Assembly: GCA_958450365.1 (NCBI GenBank)
Contig: CAUEEP010000743.1
Location: 9,197,415-9,261,414 of the forward strand
Length of the DNA: 64,000 bases
Direction of reading: 5' to 3'
Source of the DNA: Mesorhabditis belari
Taxonomy: Eukaryota > Nematoda > Chromadorea > Rhabditida > Rhabditidae
In this document: positions 24,616 to 34,638 of the stretch, one piece after another
How the letters are laid out: every line of letters starts with the position of its first letter
How positions within the stretch are numbered: the stretch's first letter is position 1
The notes under the pieces: generated by a model
What the model was told of the DNA's origin: nothing
The model's database searches: none
What the model saw: only the letters and a program-made list of their open reading frames with translations
Program-made: the position numbers and the translations under genes

Positions 24616-27138
24616 GATGTCACGGTTTTTTGCGTTGGTCGTTGCACTAGATCCGGACGCTCTTCGAGCGTATGCATCACCTCTGCAAAGCGAAAACAAT
24701 CATAATGGAAGACCAGTCCTGGTTCATTGCGATGAGATAACGCCGTTAAAAGTGGGTAGTTGTGGCGTGTTAGAATGAATACGATATATAATTTCATTAA
24801 TTTTTGGATTGGGGAAGTAATAAGGCTCAAAAGCTCCACTTACGACACGCAAAGCAGCACCTACATTACTTTCGAGAAGACGGAGAAGTGTTTACCAACT
24901 GACTTCTTCGATGACAATGAAATTGTTGCGGTTGGTTTTTTTAAAGACTGAAGTAATTTATTTTTAGTTTGAATCGCTTGTCGTTTTCAACGAGAAATTT
25001 GCTGACAAGGACGCACTGGACGGACTGATTGGATGGAACCTCCAAGTTGGGCGAGTCATGGTGTCGAATTCTTCATTGACAGACAGGCGCGGTGGGAGGC
25101 TCCTTCCTGGAATCGTCTATCAAGGACTCATTTACTGGTATGGGTTTTTTTTTGATAAAATCTTTCATTAATAGCAAGTCGAAGCAATTTTCGCAATAGT
25201 GCCTATGCGGAAAAACAATTGGCTATATCTATTACATATCATGTTGCCGGTTTAGCCCCGCACGAAATTCTATTAAAAAGGAAAGACAACTGATGCATCA
25301 ACATGAAAGTATGTGGCTTGTGCAGGATCTTGTGAGGTCCGTCCCTGAGCTGCGTGGCTCTCTACAGAAACTTTTTACACAGGTATCATGATAGTCCACA
25401 AACTGGATAATTTTAATCATTTAGGAAATACCGGTAGCCTCACAAGAAAAACCAGCTACCGTTTGGGTGAGTTTTTTTTGCCTAACCTAGAAGTCAATTG
25501 CTAATGAAAAAATAAGATTTTACAAACGAGCAATTATTTATTGCTAGGTTCTTTTTTGCGAGGAAGAAAACAAGCAGAAGTATTTAAAAATTGAATAAGC
25601 GTTTACAATTTAGAGTTTTCTTCCGCCTAGCTCCTTGAACATCAGCATTTACGATAAACCGATGAGGGCGCCGCCTCCTGTCAAACAACCAAGCCCCATT
25701 GTCCTCAATTTCCAGTCACAAGGAGCTCAAACGATCATGGATGATGTCACTAATCCATTTCGCTCACCACCGCCTATTTCATGGTCACAAATGGATGATG
25801 AGCAGAAGCAATTGTCACCAAGCATCATGACGCCACCAAGGTCTGCACTCAAAAAGTCTTTTGAGATCAAGCAAGATAAGGCCGCTGAGGAAGATAAAAC
25901 TTGGTCAGCGCACCCAAAATCGTCAAAGAAAGCGCTTCAAGGATTTGGTGAATCCAGAGGATGGCTTAGAACAAATAAAGCGATAACTAGTGAAAGCATC
26001 TGGAAAACGCAATCTCGGGATAATGCTTCAGTTAGCACTGCAAATCTAGCATCACCAGGTCAGTTGATGATTAGCGTTTATGGGACTACCTTTAGAAAAT
26101 TCTGGAAACGCGTTTGTAACTTTTAAAATAGCTGACGTTTAGAAATCGCCTACATCGTTCGAGTCGTCCATGGCAAGTACGCAATCGCATACAGTTTCCA
26201 ACGCAATTTGATCTGGTACGATTTGACGAAGATCTCGAAAATAACGCAGGTGATTTTGATGATGATTAAATTGTCGATTTGACTTATCTTTCATTTGTTT
26301 AGCTTTCTCATGAGCCAACGGTCGCTGTCACTTTTACGAAGATGGTCGATTTTTCATGTTGCCCCGGCGCCGCAAACAACGAGGAAAGTGTGAATCTTCA
26401 GGTAGTGATTATTCAGTTTTAGAGGTTTGGAAAAATTGTGGTAGTCGAATAGTTTGCAGTGTGATCTTTAGGCTGTCGATGTGTCAGTGGAAGAGGATGC
26501 GCCTAATATCAAGTTTCAAGTTTAAAAGTTTTTTTTTTACGTTGAAACTCTTTTGTTTAGCTCTGCACACCTAGAACAGAAAGCTTTACCGTCGACGACC
26601 CTCCCAAGAAGGACACAATCAAGGTAGATTTGGTCAAAGATCTTAAGCAGCGGCGCTAGTTTTGGAGTTTAGCTATAACACCTATACGTATTTTTTTCAG
26701 TGCCGGCTTCGGTTTACACTGTTTAGGAATAGTCTGCGCAATGAATTTCTCGAGAAACAACAGAAAGATTGCTATTTCCCCTCACATGTCATCAGGGAGC
26801 TTACACAGCTGTATCAATATACGGAATTGAAGAGTTTCGAAGTGAGTTTTTGGTTATATTATATTAATTATAAAATTTCAGATTTTCATACGCGTGCGCC
26901 CCGAATGTGCGCCGGATGAGAAGATGGCATTCGAATACCACTGCATGTATGACGAAACAAGTGGCACCAGAGGATCAATGGAAATTCGATCTTATGTAAG
27001 TATTTCGAAATGCTCAGTCTGGGAAAAATGCTTGGCTTCAAAACAACACAATTGAGAAGATATCATTATATTGTATTGATTTAGGTTGCTCGCAGAGGCA
27101 AATTTCTGCGGTTGATGGACGAAAAAAGGAAGAAATAA
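24616..27138 (+). CDS. Unrecognised multi-exon protein downstream of the REC114-like gene
   Basis: I do not recognise this family. Exons join over short TTTAG-ending introns. The N terminus is MSRFFALVVALDPDALRAYA, then EVIRLKSSTYDTQSSTYITF and a segment with GLIGWNLQVGRVMVSNSSL. A predicted disordered, proline- and serine-rich middle spans about 25633-26060 (PPPVKQPSPIVL, NPFRSPPPISW, SIMTPPRSALKKS). Then a beta-rich block, EIAYIVRVVHGKYAIAYSFQ with NLIWYDLTKISKITQ. The C terminus has RLRFTLFRNSLRNEFLEKQQ, IFIRVRPECAPDEKMAFEYH and a basic end with LMDEKRKK, TAA at 27136. The short distance to the upstream gene suggests the second cistron of an operon. A germline role would be a guess from that context only. 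The SP/TP sites in the middle could be kinase targets. Confidence 0.6.
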
Positions 27139-27187
27139 TTAAAGATAGAAACGGATTTATTGCTCTCTTTTAAATGTTGTCTTAATT

Positions 27188-27260
27188 ACCGTATTTTCTG
27201 TAATAGTAGTGCAGGCAGGAGGGAGGTTGAAAAAAAAATAGTAGTGCACCCTGCTAAAAT
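27188..27260. repeat. Short MITE fragment, TACCGTATTTTCT family
   Basis: taccgtattttctgtaatag is followed by agtagtgcaggcaggaggg and aatagtagtgcaccc. The same family occurs at 46, 29905, 54588 and 55020. Confidence 0.7.
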
Positions 27261-27368
27261 TTGCTCTGTTGTTGTTCACTTTGACTTCCTTTGCTTTAAA
27301 AGCATACTGGTAGCTAAATGAGATGCTGTTATGAGATTGTGGCTATTTATTTAGTACTGACTAACATA

Positions 27369-28905
27369 CAGTCATGCACAAAAGTCTTGTAACATCCTGT
27401 TTAGCAAATTTCAAAGTGTAATAACTTTTTTTGGTTTTCAGTTGTCAAAAATTTCTATTTTTATATGCAAGAAAAGCTTTATTGAAACGATTAACAAAAA
27501 ATAAGAAAAACAAAAAACGGGCGTATTTTTGATGCTCAAAAGTCTTGTAACATTTGAAAAAAACAGAAATTACCAAATTTTTAATACTTCGTTGGTCCAC
27601 CTTTAGCTTTGATGACTTCCTGGATCCGCTTTGGCATTGAATCAACTAAATCGCGTAGAATTTGGGCTCTCAGGGATGACCAGGTACGGAGTATGAAGAA
27701 CCAAAGCTCTATCTTCGAGTTGAATCGCTTTCCCTTCAGCTTTGACTTCAAAAAAGCCCAAAGATGCTCAATGACGTTCAAATCTGGGCTGTATGGAGGA
27801 GCTGAGATAAGCTGAACACGATTTGCTTTGAACCATCCTGGAAGGCGAGCTTTTCCACCATTTGCGAGACTGACGACCCCGCCCATTAGCAATTGGCTCT
27901 TGTGGCAAGGCGCATTATCCTGATAAAGCAGCCATCCAGGACCCATTTTTGCAATTGAAAATGGCAGAAGATGATTCTGGAGAACTGATTTGTAGCCTTC
28001 AGCGTTGAGCGTTGAGTTTAGTAGCACTAGCGGACCTGGTGAATTTCTCGACATTGCACCTGAAAGACAGAGTTGAGAGTGTGCACCATGAAAGTAGCCC
28101 TTACCCCAAAGCATGATTGATCCTTGGCCTAATTTCAAGGTTGGTCGCACATATCTGATGTTGTACCGCTTTCCTATTGGTCTTCTGACCAAGTGGTTGC
28201 CATCCGAGCGAAAAAGATTGACTTTTGACTCATCAGTAAAAATCACATTTGCCCAATCATTTGTCGTCCAGGAAGCATACTTCTTTGCAAACTCCAAACG
28301 AATCTTCCGATGCTTGGCATTCATCAAGGGCTTCTTGTCACGAACCCACCACGAATCCAGCGTCGGCTCACTGTCATTCGTGATACATCCTTGCCGAATT
28401 GACTCTTCATCATGACGACTCCATCGCTCGCATTGAGATCCTTGTTATTTTTGTGAGCTTTGACGAGCGCTTTATCCTCTCTGGGTGTTGTAATTGGTGG
28501 ACGGCCTGATTTTGAAGCTCGGTGAACAGATCCAGTCGTTTTGAACGTCCCGACATTTACAGATACCGTTTTTTCACTGCATTTGAATTCCTCTGAATCC
28601 CTTTCTCTCGCGCTTCCACAATTTTTTCTTTGTCCCGAGTTGACAAATATTGTCCAGACATCTAAAAAAATAATTTTTTGTTATGTAAAAAGAAAATAAA
28701 AACAAAAAAAAGCAAAATACTTCAATTTTATTTGTTTTTCTTAATTTTTGTTAATCGTTTCAATAAAGTTTTTCTTGCATATAAAAATAGAAATTTTTGA
28801 CAACTGAAAACCAAAAACTGCTTGGGAATTCGCCTCTTTGCAAAAAAAGTTATTACACTTTGAAATTTGCTAAACTGGATGTTACAAGACTTTTGTGCAT
28901 GACTG
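27369..28905. mobile_element. Tc1-like transposon
   Basis: A 1537-base element flanked by TA on both sides, with ends CAGTCATGCACAAAAGTCTT and its inverse. The inverted repeats run inward for about 150 bases (to gtttcaataaag / ctttattgaaac). It carries one transposase gene on the minus strand. Size and TA targets fit Tc1. Confidence 0.92.
27581..28661 (-). pseudogene. Tc1-type transposase, N-terminal half frameshifted
   Basis: The minus-strand reading starts with MSGQYLSTRDKEKIVEAR at 28661. The DNA-binding half is broken by frame changes (about 28610 and 28330). An uninterrupted 248-codon frame at 27581-28327 carries the catalytic domain: FTDESKVNLF (first Asp), LYQDNAPCHKSQ (second Asp) and SPDLNVIEHLWAF (Glu). 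The gap between second Asp and Glu is 49 residues, where Tc1 enzymes have 34. The extra residues lie between HKSQ and GWFKANRV. The protein is unlikely to be active because of the N-terminal breaks. Confidence 0.88.
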
Positions 28906-28950
28906 TATTGTGCTTGTAATTAACTTTTTGACATATTGCTACTACTTCTT

Positions 28951-29135
28951 TTGGTACTTATGGGTTTTACCCATCGCACATTTAAGCACGTTTAAGCTTT
29001 ATCTACTATAATTTTATCTACAAGTATAATTTAAACGTAGTTTGCCCATAAAATAAATCTACTTGCACTAAAATTGGCATATTTTTATGATGGAAAAATA
29101 TGCGGTGGCTATAACCCATAAGTACTCTTCTATTT
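28951..29135. repeat. Small MITE with ggtacttatgggtt ends
   Basis: gtacttatgggttttaccca followed by tcgca near 28953-28977 is matched in inverse at 29102-29130 (tgcggtggctataacccata, then agtac). There is no coding content. Confidence 0.65.
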
Positions 29136-29186
29136 TATTCGTTTACAAGCATTTTCTTATTCTTTTCAAAGTTTGATTTTTTAGAA

Positions 29187-29414
29187 ATGGAACTCGACGG
29201 CGATTCCGACAAACAATTGCAAGAATTTTGTACAAAGCAAGGACACTATCAATTCGAAAAGGATGCTCGAGATTGGAACGCTCAATGCAAAGAGGATTTT
29301 CTCGTGCCTGAAGATGAAATAAACTTGGATGCAAATGAAACCGACATTGCTGACAACCTATCGGCAACTGGCGAAGAGGAGCCTGATGAGGAACCTTCTC
29401 GAAAACCCAAGTGA
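29187..29414 (+). CDS. Short acidic open frame before the HTH gene
   Basis: 75 codons, strongly acidic at the C-terminal end (EEEPDEEPSRKPK), starting three bases after a TTTTTTAG acceptor at about 29182. No family is recognised. It stops 12 bases before the first ATG of the next frame. Either it is the true N terminus of the HTH protein separated by a single-base shift, or a separate small cistron. Confidence 0.4.
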   Translation: MELDGDSDKQLQEFCTKQGHYQFEKDARDWNAQCKEDFLVPEDEINLDANETDIADNLSATGEEEPDEEPSRKPK

Positions 29415-29425
29415 TCCCATCCGAG

Positions 29426-29899
29426 ATGGGGTCGAAGAAAAAACGCTGTTTTGACGTCGAGACCAAGCTTATGGTTGTCGCTTTTGCGGAAAAGACGGAC
29501 AAATCAGGCGCCGCTAGAAGATTCGGTGTTCATCGGCAAAATGTTCTCCAGTGGTGTAAGCAAAAGGACGATCTTGTGAAACAAAAGCGAAAACGATTGA
29601 AGCGCCTGGAAGGTGGTGGTCGGAAATTGAAGGACGCAGCTTTCGACAACGAGCTTGTCAATTGGATCCGAGAAAAGCGATTAAAGAAATTGCGATTGAC
29701 TCGCAAAATGATCCAAAACCAAGCTCGAATGATATGGAAAAACGACGAAAAATTTTCAGCATCAATTGGCTGGCTAAGTTGTTTTATAGAAAGACATCAC
29801 CTCTCGACGCGTCGACCAACAACTCGATTCATTTGGAAGAAAGAGATGACATACGTACATGATACCTATTATTATTGCATGGTAAAGGTATGGATCTAG
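29426..29899 (+). CDS. Pogo/CENP-B-type helix-turn-helix protein without a nuclease domain
   Basis: The protein starts MGSKKKRCFDVETKLMVVAF. The first helix-turn-helix (FDVETKLMVVAFAEKTDKSG to GVHRQNVLQWCKQKD) is of the Brinker/psq type. A CENP-B type second domain follows: GGGRKLKDAAFDNELVNWIR, LRLTRKMIQNQARMIWK and ASIGWLSCFIERHHLSTRR. This is the DNA-binding half of pogo/Tc5-like transposases and their domesticated relatives. No DDE catalytic part follows. The last residues (about 29860 on) run into a MITE and are probably not native. It may be a transposase remnant or a domesticated DNA-binding protein. Confidence 0.65.
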   Translation: MGSKKKRCFDVETKLMVVAFAEKTDKSGAARRFGVHRQNVLQWCKQKDDLVKQKRKRLKRLEGGGRKLKDAAFDNELVNWIREKRLKKLRLTRKMIQNQARMIWKNDEKFSASIGWLSCFIERHHLSTRRPTTRFIWKKEMTYVHDTYYYCMVKVWI

Positions 29900-29904
29900 T
29901 GAAA

Positions 29905-29992
29905 AAAAGAAACTCTAATAGTAGTGCAGGCTGGAGGGGGGTTGAAAAAATAGTAGTGCAAAAATAGTACTATTACAGAAAATACGGTATGC
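29905..29992. repeat. MITE, TACCGTATTTTCT family
   Basis: A short inverted-repeat element: actctaatagtagtgcaggc at the left, and actattacagaaaatacggt at the right. It truncates the end of the HTH reading frame. Confidence 0.75.
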
Positions 29993-32900
29993 AAGTTTTC
30001 AGATTTAACTTTAGTATTCTCTTCGTTTTTGTGGTGCCTGTTTTCTCTTATCTCATTAATATAGTCAGTGTCAGTGTTTGTAATTGACACTTTTTTTCCT
30101 CGTTAGCTCATATGTCTGTTAAGTTATTAGTGAATGATATAAACTTTATTGATTTGGTTCAGTAAGCAGTAAAACGTGATAAAGACTCTAAAAACAAAGA
30201 CGGGAAATGAAAAATGTTTGCACTTTGGCTCTTGTAGCATAAGTTAATTGAACTTAAAAAGCTGATCTCAAATGTACAACAAAACTATCCAACGCCTACA
30301 TGCCGGCTATATTTTAGATTTTATTCTATCAGACCAAACTAGAGACACAAATAAATGATTTCGTCTCTTTCCAATCCATATACAACTGTTGCGTAATAGT
30401 GTACCTGACTCCCGAAAGGCTGTTCATGCAAATATGACCTAGTTATGGGATGATGAGAATGACGATGAGTTTGTGATTAGATTTTCTCATTTTAACCCAT
30501 TCAACCCTTCAGAAACTGCAAAAATCACCAAGAATCCAAGAATCGGAGGTGTGATTGACCTATGCCAAATGAGCCCTTCTTCTCGAATTACCCCTCATCA
30601 ATGAGTTGTCCATCACACGCGCATTTCCCCTTTCGCTTTCCCCATTTATCTGACCCGATCGGTTGCCAATGGTCACCTCAATTAGTCTCGCTTCTTTCAT
30701 ACTCCATTTATCTCCTACCCTTTCCTTTTATTCTTTCATCCCAATCTCCCATTCGTCATCACCGCCATTTCGCACCCATTTACCACATTAGAAACATGTA
30801 ATTGAATGGGAGTTGAAGATTTTGTGAAAGATGAGTTGATGAGGAAATATGTTGAATAGGATTTAGAACTACCTATAGTCTAGTTTATAGGAGATCACTG
30901 TTAGTTTGTGTGTTGATTCTTGATTTCATGATCGTCAACTGGAAAAACTCATTCGACAAAACTCTTTCAAAGTCACCACTGAGTTTTGCGTGCTACTCCA
31001 GCTCTTATAGAGTTTTGACGCTGGCTTTAAAAAGCTAGCTCTTTGCTAGCCGTCTTAATTTTGCAAATTGAAAATTGTATGTCTCGGATGGTGGATAAAA
31101 GAGACCAAAATCAGGGAAACTGAGAAACCTAGGAGTAATGGGAGTCAGGCTCGCTTAACAATTACCTAAAGCTATCGGTATTCGGTATACCAGTTCAAAA
31201 CGAATCAAATGATCCTTTACGTTTGAAGAGAGAATCTATGGATCAGACTTTTTTAACTTCATTAACTTGTCGCTTCCTGAAACATCTGTATTTTTAAATG
31301 AAAATGCAATGAAAATTATTTTCCCCCATCCAGCGATCTTTCGATCTTACAAAAGCTTGATTTCCGCTCCCCTCTCTCGATCAAAATTTGCATGCGAATC
31401 ACAGACCTCTCTAGCCGTGTGTGACCCTTATCTCTTTTCTTTTAAGAGGCACGAATCGACTTTAAAAGGAAAGGGCACATCTCTTAACAATCTCTCGACA
31501 AATATCACCTCTCATTCATTCATTCATCTTTCTCAATCTTTTTCTCTCGTTTCTCATCATAACACTCAATATTGCCATTTTTTTTCTTTGTTTCTTTTCC
31601 TCTGCTCTCAATATTTTGTGTGCTTTTCTGTGCTTGAACAGCCGTCCAGTTCCTCTCCTATCTAGCCATTACCCATGCTTTAGAGTCTGTTTTTTTTTCA
31701 CCTAGCTATACCCAGTTGATTTTTTTGCTCCCATTAAACCTTCGAAAACTTTGGTATCTGGTGTACTCAATTCTCTACGTTTAAGTATTTTAACAATACT
31801 CGGTCTTAGTGCGTCTTAGTAAAGAAAGTGAGAATTTTCCACCAATCAATCACTTGGTTTTCTCATTGTCAGACGAAATTTCTGCCCACAGTGCTTTCAT
31901 TTATGCCTCGCTCGACTCTTCTCGGTGATTTAAATTGTTTCTCATTAAAATTCGAGTACTTATTCAATCGTTTTTCCATCAGAATACCACCAAGGAAAGA
32001 TTTCCCCTGTTCCTTTGTTCAAAGTGTTATTCACTCAAAGCCTCTCTGCTTTAAAATCTCTTCCTCCACTTTTTCGATTCATTTCGGATCTCCGATCTCA
32101 TTTCGGATCTCCGAATACCGAAGGGAAAAACTTGAAATGTTGAAATTTTCCTTGCTCAGTCAAAGAAGAAGCATTTGTACTTACTAGACTGGACGTTTTG
32201 TCTTTGAGCATTTGTACTTACTGGACGTTTTGTCTTTGAGCATTTGTACTTACTAGACTGGACATTTTGTCTTTGAGCATTTGTACTTACTGGACATTTT
32301 GTCTAGACCTTGGTTACATACCGTAGAGATTCCACTTTGCACTCTCAAATTTGGAAACGCACCCTTTCTGGTGAACTTTTGAGAAAGAAACAAATATCTG
32401 CATACCAGAAAGGATATATTTCCACTTTTGAGCTCAAAATACACCCAGAAGCAATAGGGTTGACTAGGGAATAGGGAAGAATAGAGTTGAGTTTTGGGTC
32501 AAAAAATGCTACATTACTCTTTCACTGCTTTTCAAAAATTAATTCCGCGACAAAGTCCAAATGAGGACATCTCTCTGCTATAGACATTCATGAAAAAGAA
32601 ATGTCTCGCGTGTCTCTCTTCTCAAAAAAAAGGTGGATGTGAAAAGATCGATCCATCTCTTTCTAAACTTCCAGAGAAAATATTTCAAATTCGCGGCTCT
32701 CGATCTCATTTTTCTTTGTTTTCCTCAAGATTTCTAATCTCTTCAAAGATCTTTAAAGATAATGTTTTTCGTCTTGCCTCAAACCTTCCAATATTTTACC
32801 ATTCAAGTCAATTATTTCATTTTGCACAAAACATTTTTAAAAAAGCTATTATTCTCATGTTGCTCTTGAAATTTGCAAAACAAAACTTCAAAGAGAGCTC

Positions 32901-33133
32901 GGAGAACTCTTTGCAGTTCGTATGCATTTTCTACTTCCTCTTTGCTATTCTTTTTTTTTTCTTTCGTCCAAGTCTGAACTCTTCTTTTCCTTTCCCCCCT
33001 CCTTTTTTCACCTCGAGAACAATTTTTCGGGGTGAACTCAGCTCCTTCTCTTAAGAAAAAACTTGCAAATTTCCTTCTTCAATTCCCAGCCTCCAAACTT
33101 ATTACTATTTCTGGGATATGTATGGCAAATTTC
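29993..33133. other. Gene-free intergenic region upstream of egl-9
   Basis: About 3.1 kb, AT-rich and pyrimidine-rich on the plus strand. The open frames of 79-154 codons here have no splice sites, domain or conserved motif, and are rich in F, S, H and L as expected from pyrimidine tracts. The egl-9 promoter may start here, but no element is identifiable. Confidence 0.5.
32171..32306. repeat. Minisatellite, 36-57-base units
   Basis: gcatttgtacttacta(gact)ggacgttttgtctttga is repeated about four times, with or without the ctagact insert. Confidence 0.85.
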
Positions 33134-33646
33134 AAGTTGATCAATAAGTCTTTGAACTTACAAATTGGTTATTTAGAAATAATCAATTTATCAATTGATT
33201 AGTTAGAAAGATCGGTTAGGAAGATCGGTTAGAAAGATCGGTTAGAAAGATCGGTTAGGAAGATCGGTTAGAAACATCTACTATATTTCTATAAAAGACC
33301 ATTGAAATCTGAAGAAATCTCTTTTTTCTGACTTTTTCTTCAAGCAGTCAAAAAGGATAGCGTCCATTTTTGTGATTTAAACACTTTTGTCCAAAGAAAT
33401 CGATTTTATCAATAGAAAAAAGGAAAGAGCATAAAAAGTTTGGTTTATAGCCAAATTTTCAGAAAAATATCTTCAACCAATTTCTTTTTATCAAATTTTA
33501 TCGATTTTTACGAAAAAGGAGTTTTTCGGTTCGAATTTTCTTGAGAAAAAGATAGAAAAATGTATAATAAACATCTTTTAATTGTTGAATATTTCATTTC
33601 TAAAGAGATTTATAAAGAAAAAAAGTGTTCAAAGACTTATCTATCA
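33134..33646. repeat. ~510-base MITE, copy 3
   Basis: Left end agttgatcaataagtctttg and right inverse (caaagacttatctatcaa). The interior shares sequence with the 5539 copy (acgaaaaaggagttttt). It contains a tandem block of ttagaaagatcgg at 33183-33275. Hairpin MITE A follows immediately. Confidence 0.7.
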
Positions 33647-33915
33647 ACCGTAAATACTATAATAGTACCCCACCCCCAATAATGATGGTGCGGATTGTTG
33701 CGTAGTCTAGCTTTGAACGAGTTTTCTCGACACTGGTTTATGCTACAATGCGCGCTTAGGTATCAAAAAATAGCTGAAATTCAGGGCTATTTTTTGATAC
33801 CAAAGACGCATTTTTTTGAAAGTACGGGCGCTTTGAAAAAAAAATGAAATACTAAAAAACTTTTGCGACTACGCGACTGTACGAGGGGGTGGGGTACTAT
33901 TACAGTATTTACGGT
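33647..33915. repeat. Hairpin MITE A, copy 3
   Basis: accgtaaatactataatagt to actattacagtatttacggt, about 270 bases, nearly the same as the 2301 element. Confidence 0.88.
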
Positions 33916-34195
33916 ATAAGTTTTGTGTACTCTACGGTATCTATCAACCTACTATCTATCAACCTACTTAATCAAAATCTTTCGAACTCTGATCGAAACA
34001 CATGATATTGGAACAGTTGTTTCTTTCGATTTTTAAAGAGCTTTCTTTTTACTCTTTCTCAATTGCAACTCAAATTTAACAAAGTCTTTTTTTATTTTGT
34101 GGAAAACTTTTAGGTGATTCGTTTTTAAGAAATGTCTAAACTAATTTTAATTTTTTTTGCAATTTTCATTATCTTTTCTTTTCAATTATATGTAT

Positions 34196-34527
34196 CTGTT
34201 GTGTCCGATTTAAAAAAAAAAAAATACATTTATTGAAAGCCAATAATGTGATACAAACAAAGGATACATAATAAGACATAACGGGCTAAATACACAATTT
34301 TTATGGCACTGCGGCCGTTACCCCTATTATCCCTATTACCCAAATGTTGTGAAAGAAAAAACCCACTTGGTGGGAAAAAGAAACATTTTTATCTTGCCAG
34401 CGTGATTGAACCCTCGACCTTCCGCTTAAAAGACAAGACTTCTAACCGGTCGGCCATCTGGCCTTGGATTTAGATTGAACTTATCGCGGACGTCCGATTT
34501 AGATTCAATCTAAATCGGACACAACAT
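34196..34527. repeat. Palindromic MITE C, interrupted by a SINE
   Basis: tgttgtgtccgattt at the left and ctaaatcggacacaaca at the right are the ends of the element also found at 37654. Sequence 34212-34467 between them is foreign (next entry). Confidence 0.75.
34212..34467 (-). mobile_element. tRNA-derived SINE
   Basis: Read on the minus strand, it begins ggccagatggccgaccggtt. That contains TGGCCGACCGG, a perfect match to the pol III A box TRGYNNANNNG. About 45 bases later comes GGTTCAATCAC, close to a B box. The 5' and 3' ends of the tRNA-like head (gccag, ctggc) can pair. The body follows and ends in aataaatg plus a T/A-rich tail; on the plus strand this appears as a poly-A run at 34212-34223. 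Flanking gattta on both sides fits a short target duplication. Confidence 0.7.
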
Positions 34528-34623
34528 ATCAAAAGATTAAATTTTTTAAATATTCAATTAACCCTTTTCGTTTTGCATTTCATTTTCACGTTTAAATATA
34601 CCAAAACAAAAAAAAATCTCAAC

Positions 34624-34625
34624 AG
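34624..34625 (+). promoter_or_regulatory. Possible splice-leader acceptor of egl-9
   Basis: ATCTCAACAG lies 14 bases before the ATG at 34639. It is weaker than other acceptors in the window. Confidence 0.35.
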
Positions 34626-34638
34626 TTTCCCCAATCGA

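Noticed and set aside
32600..32620. GCGTG hypoxia-response cores near egl-9
   Set aside because: Five-base cores occur by chance throughout; none is clustered or clearly placed in a promoter.
30562..33054. Open frames of 79-154 codons upstream of egl-9
   Set aside because: Pyrimidine-biased sequence gives long F/S/L/H-rich frames by chance. No splice signals, domains or conserved motifs.
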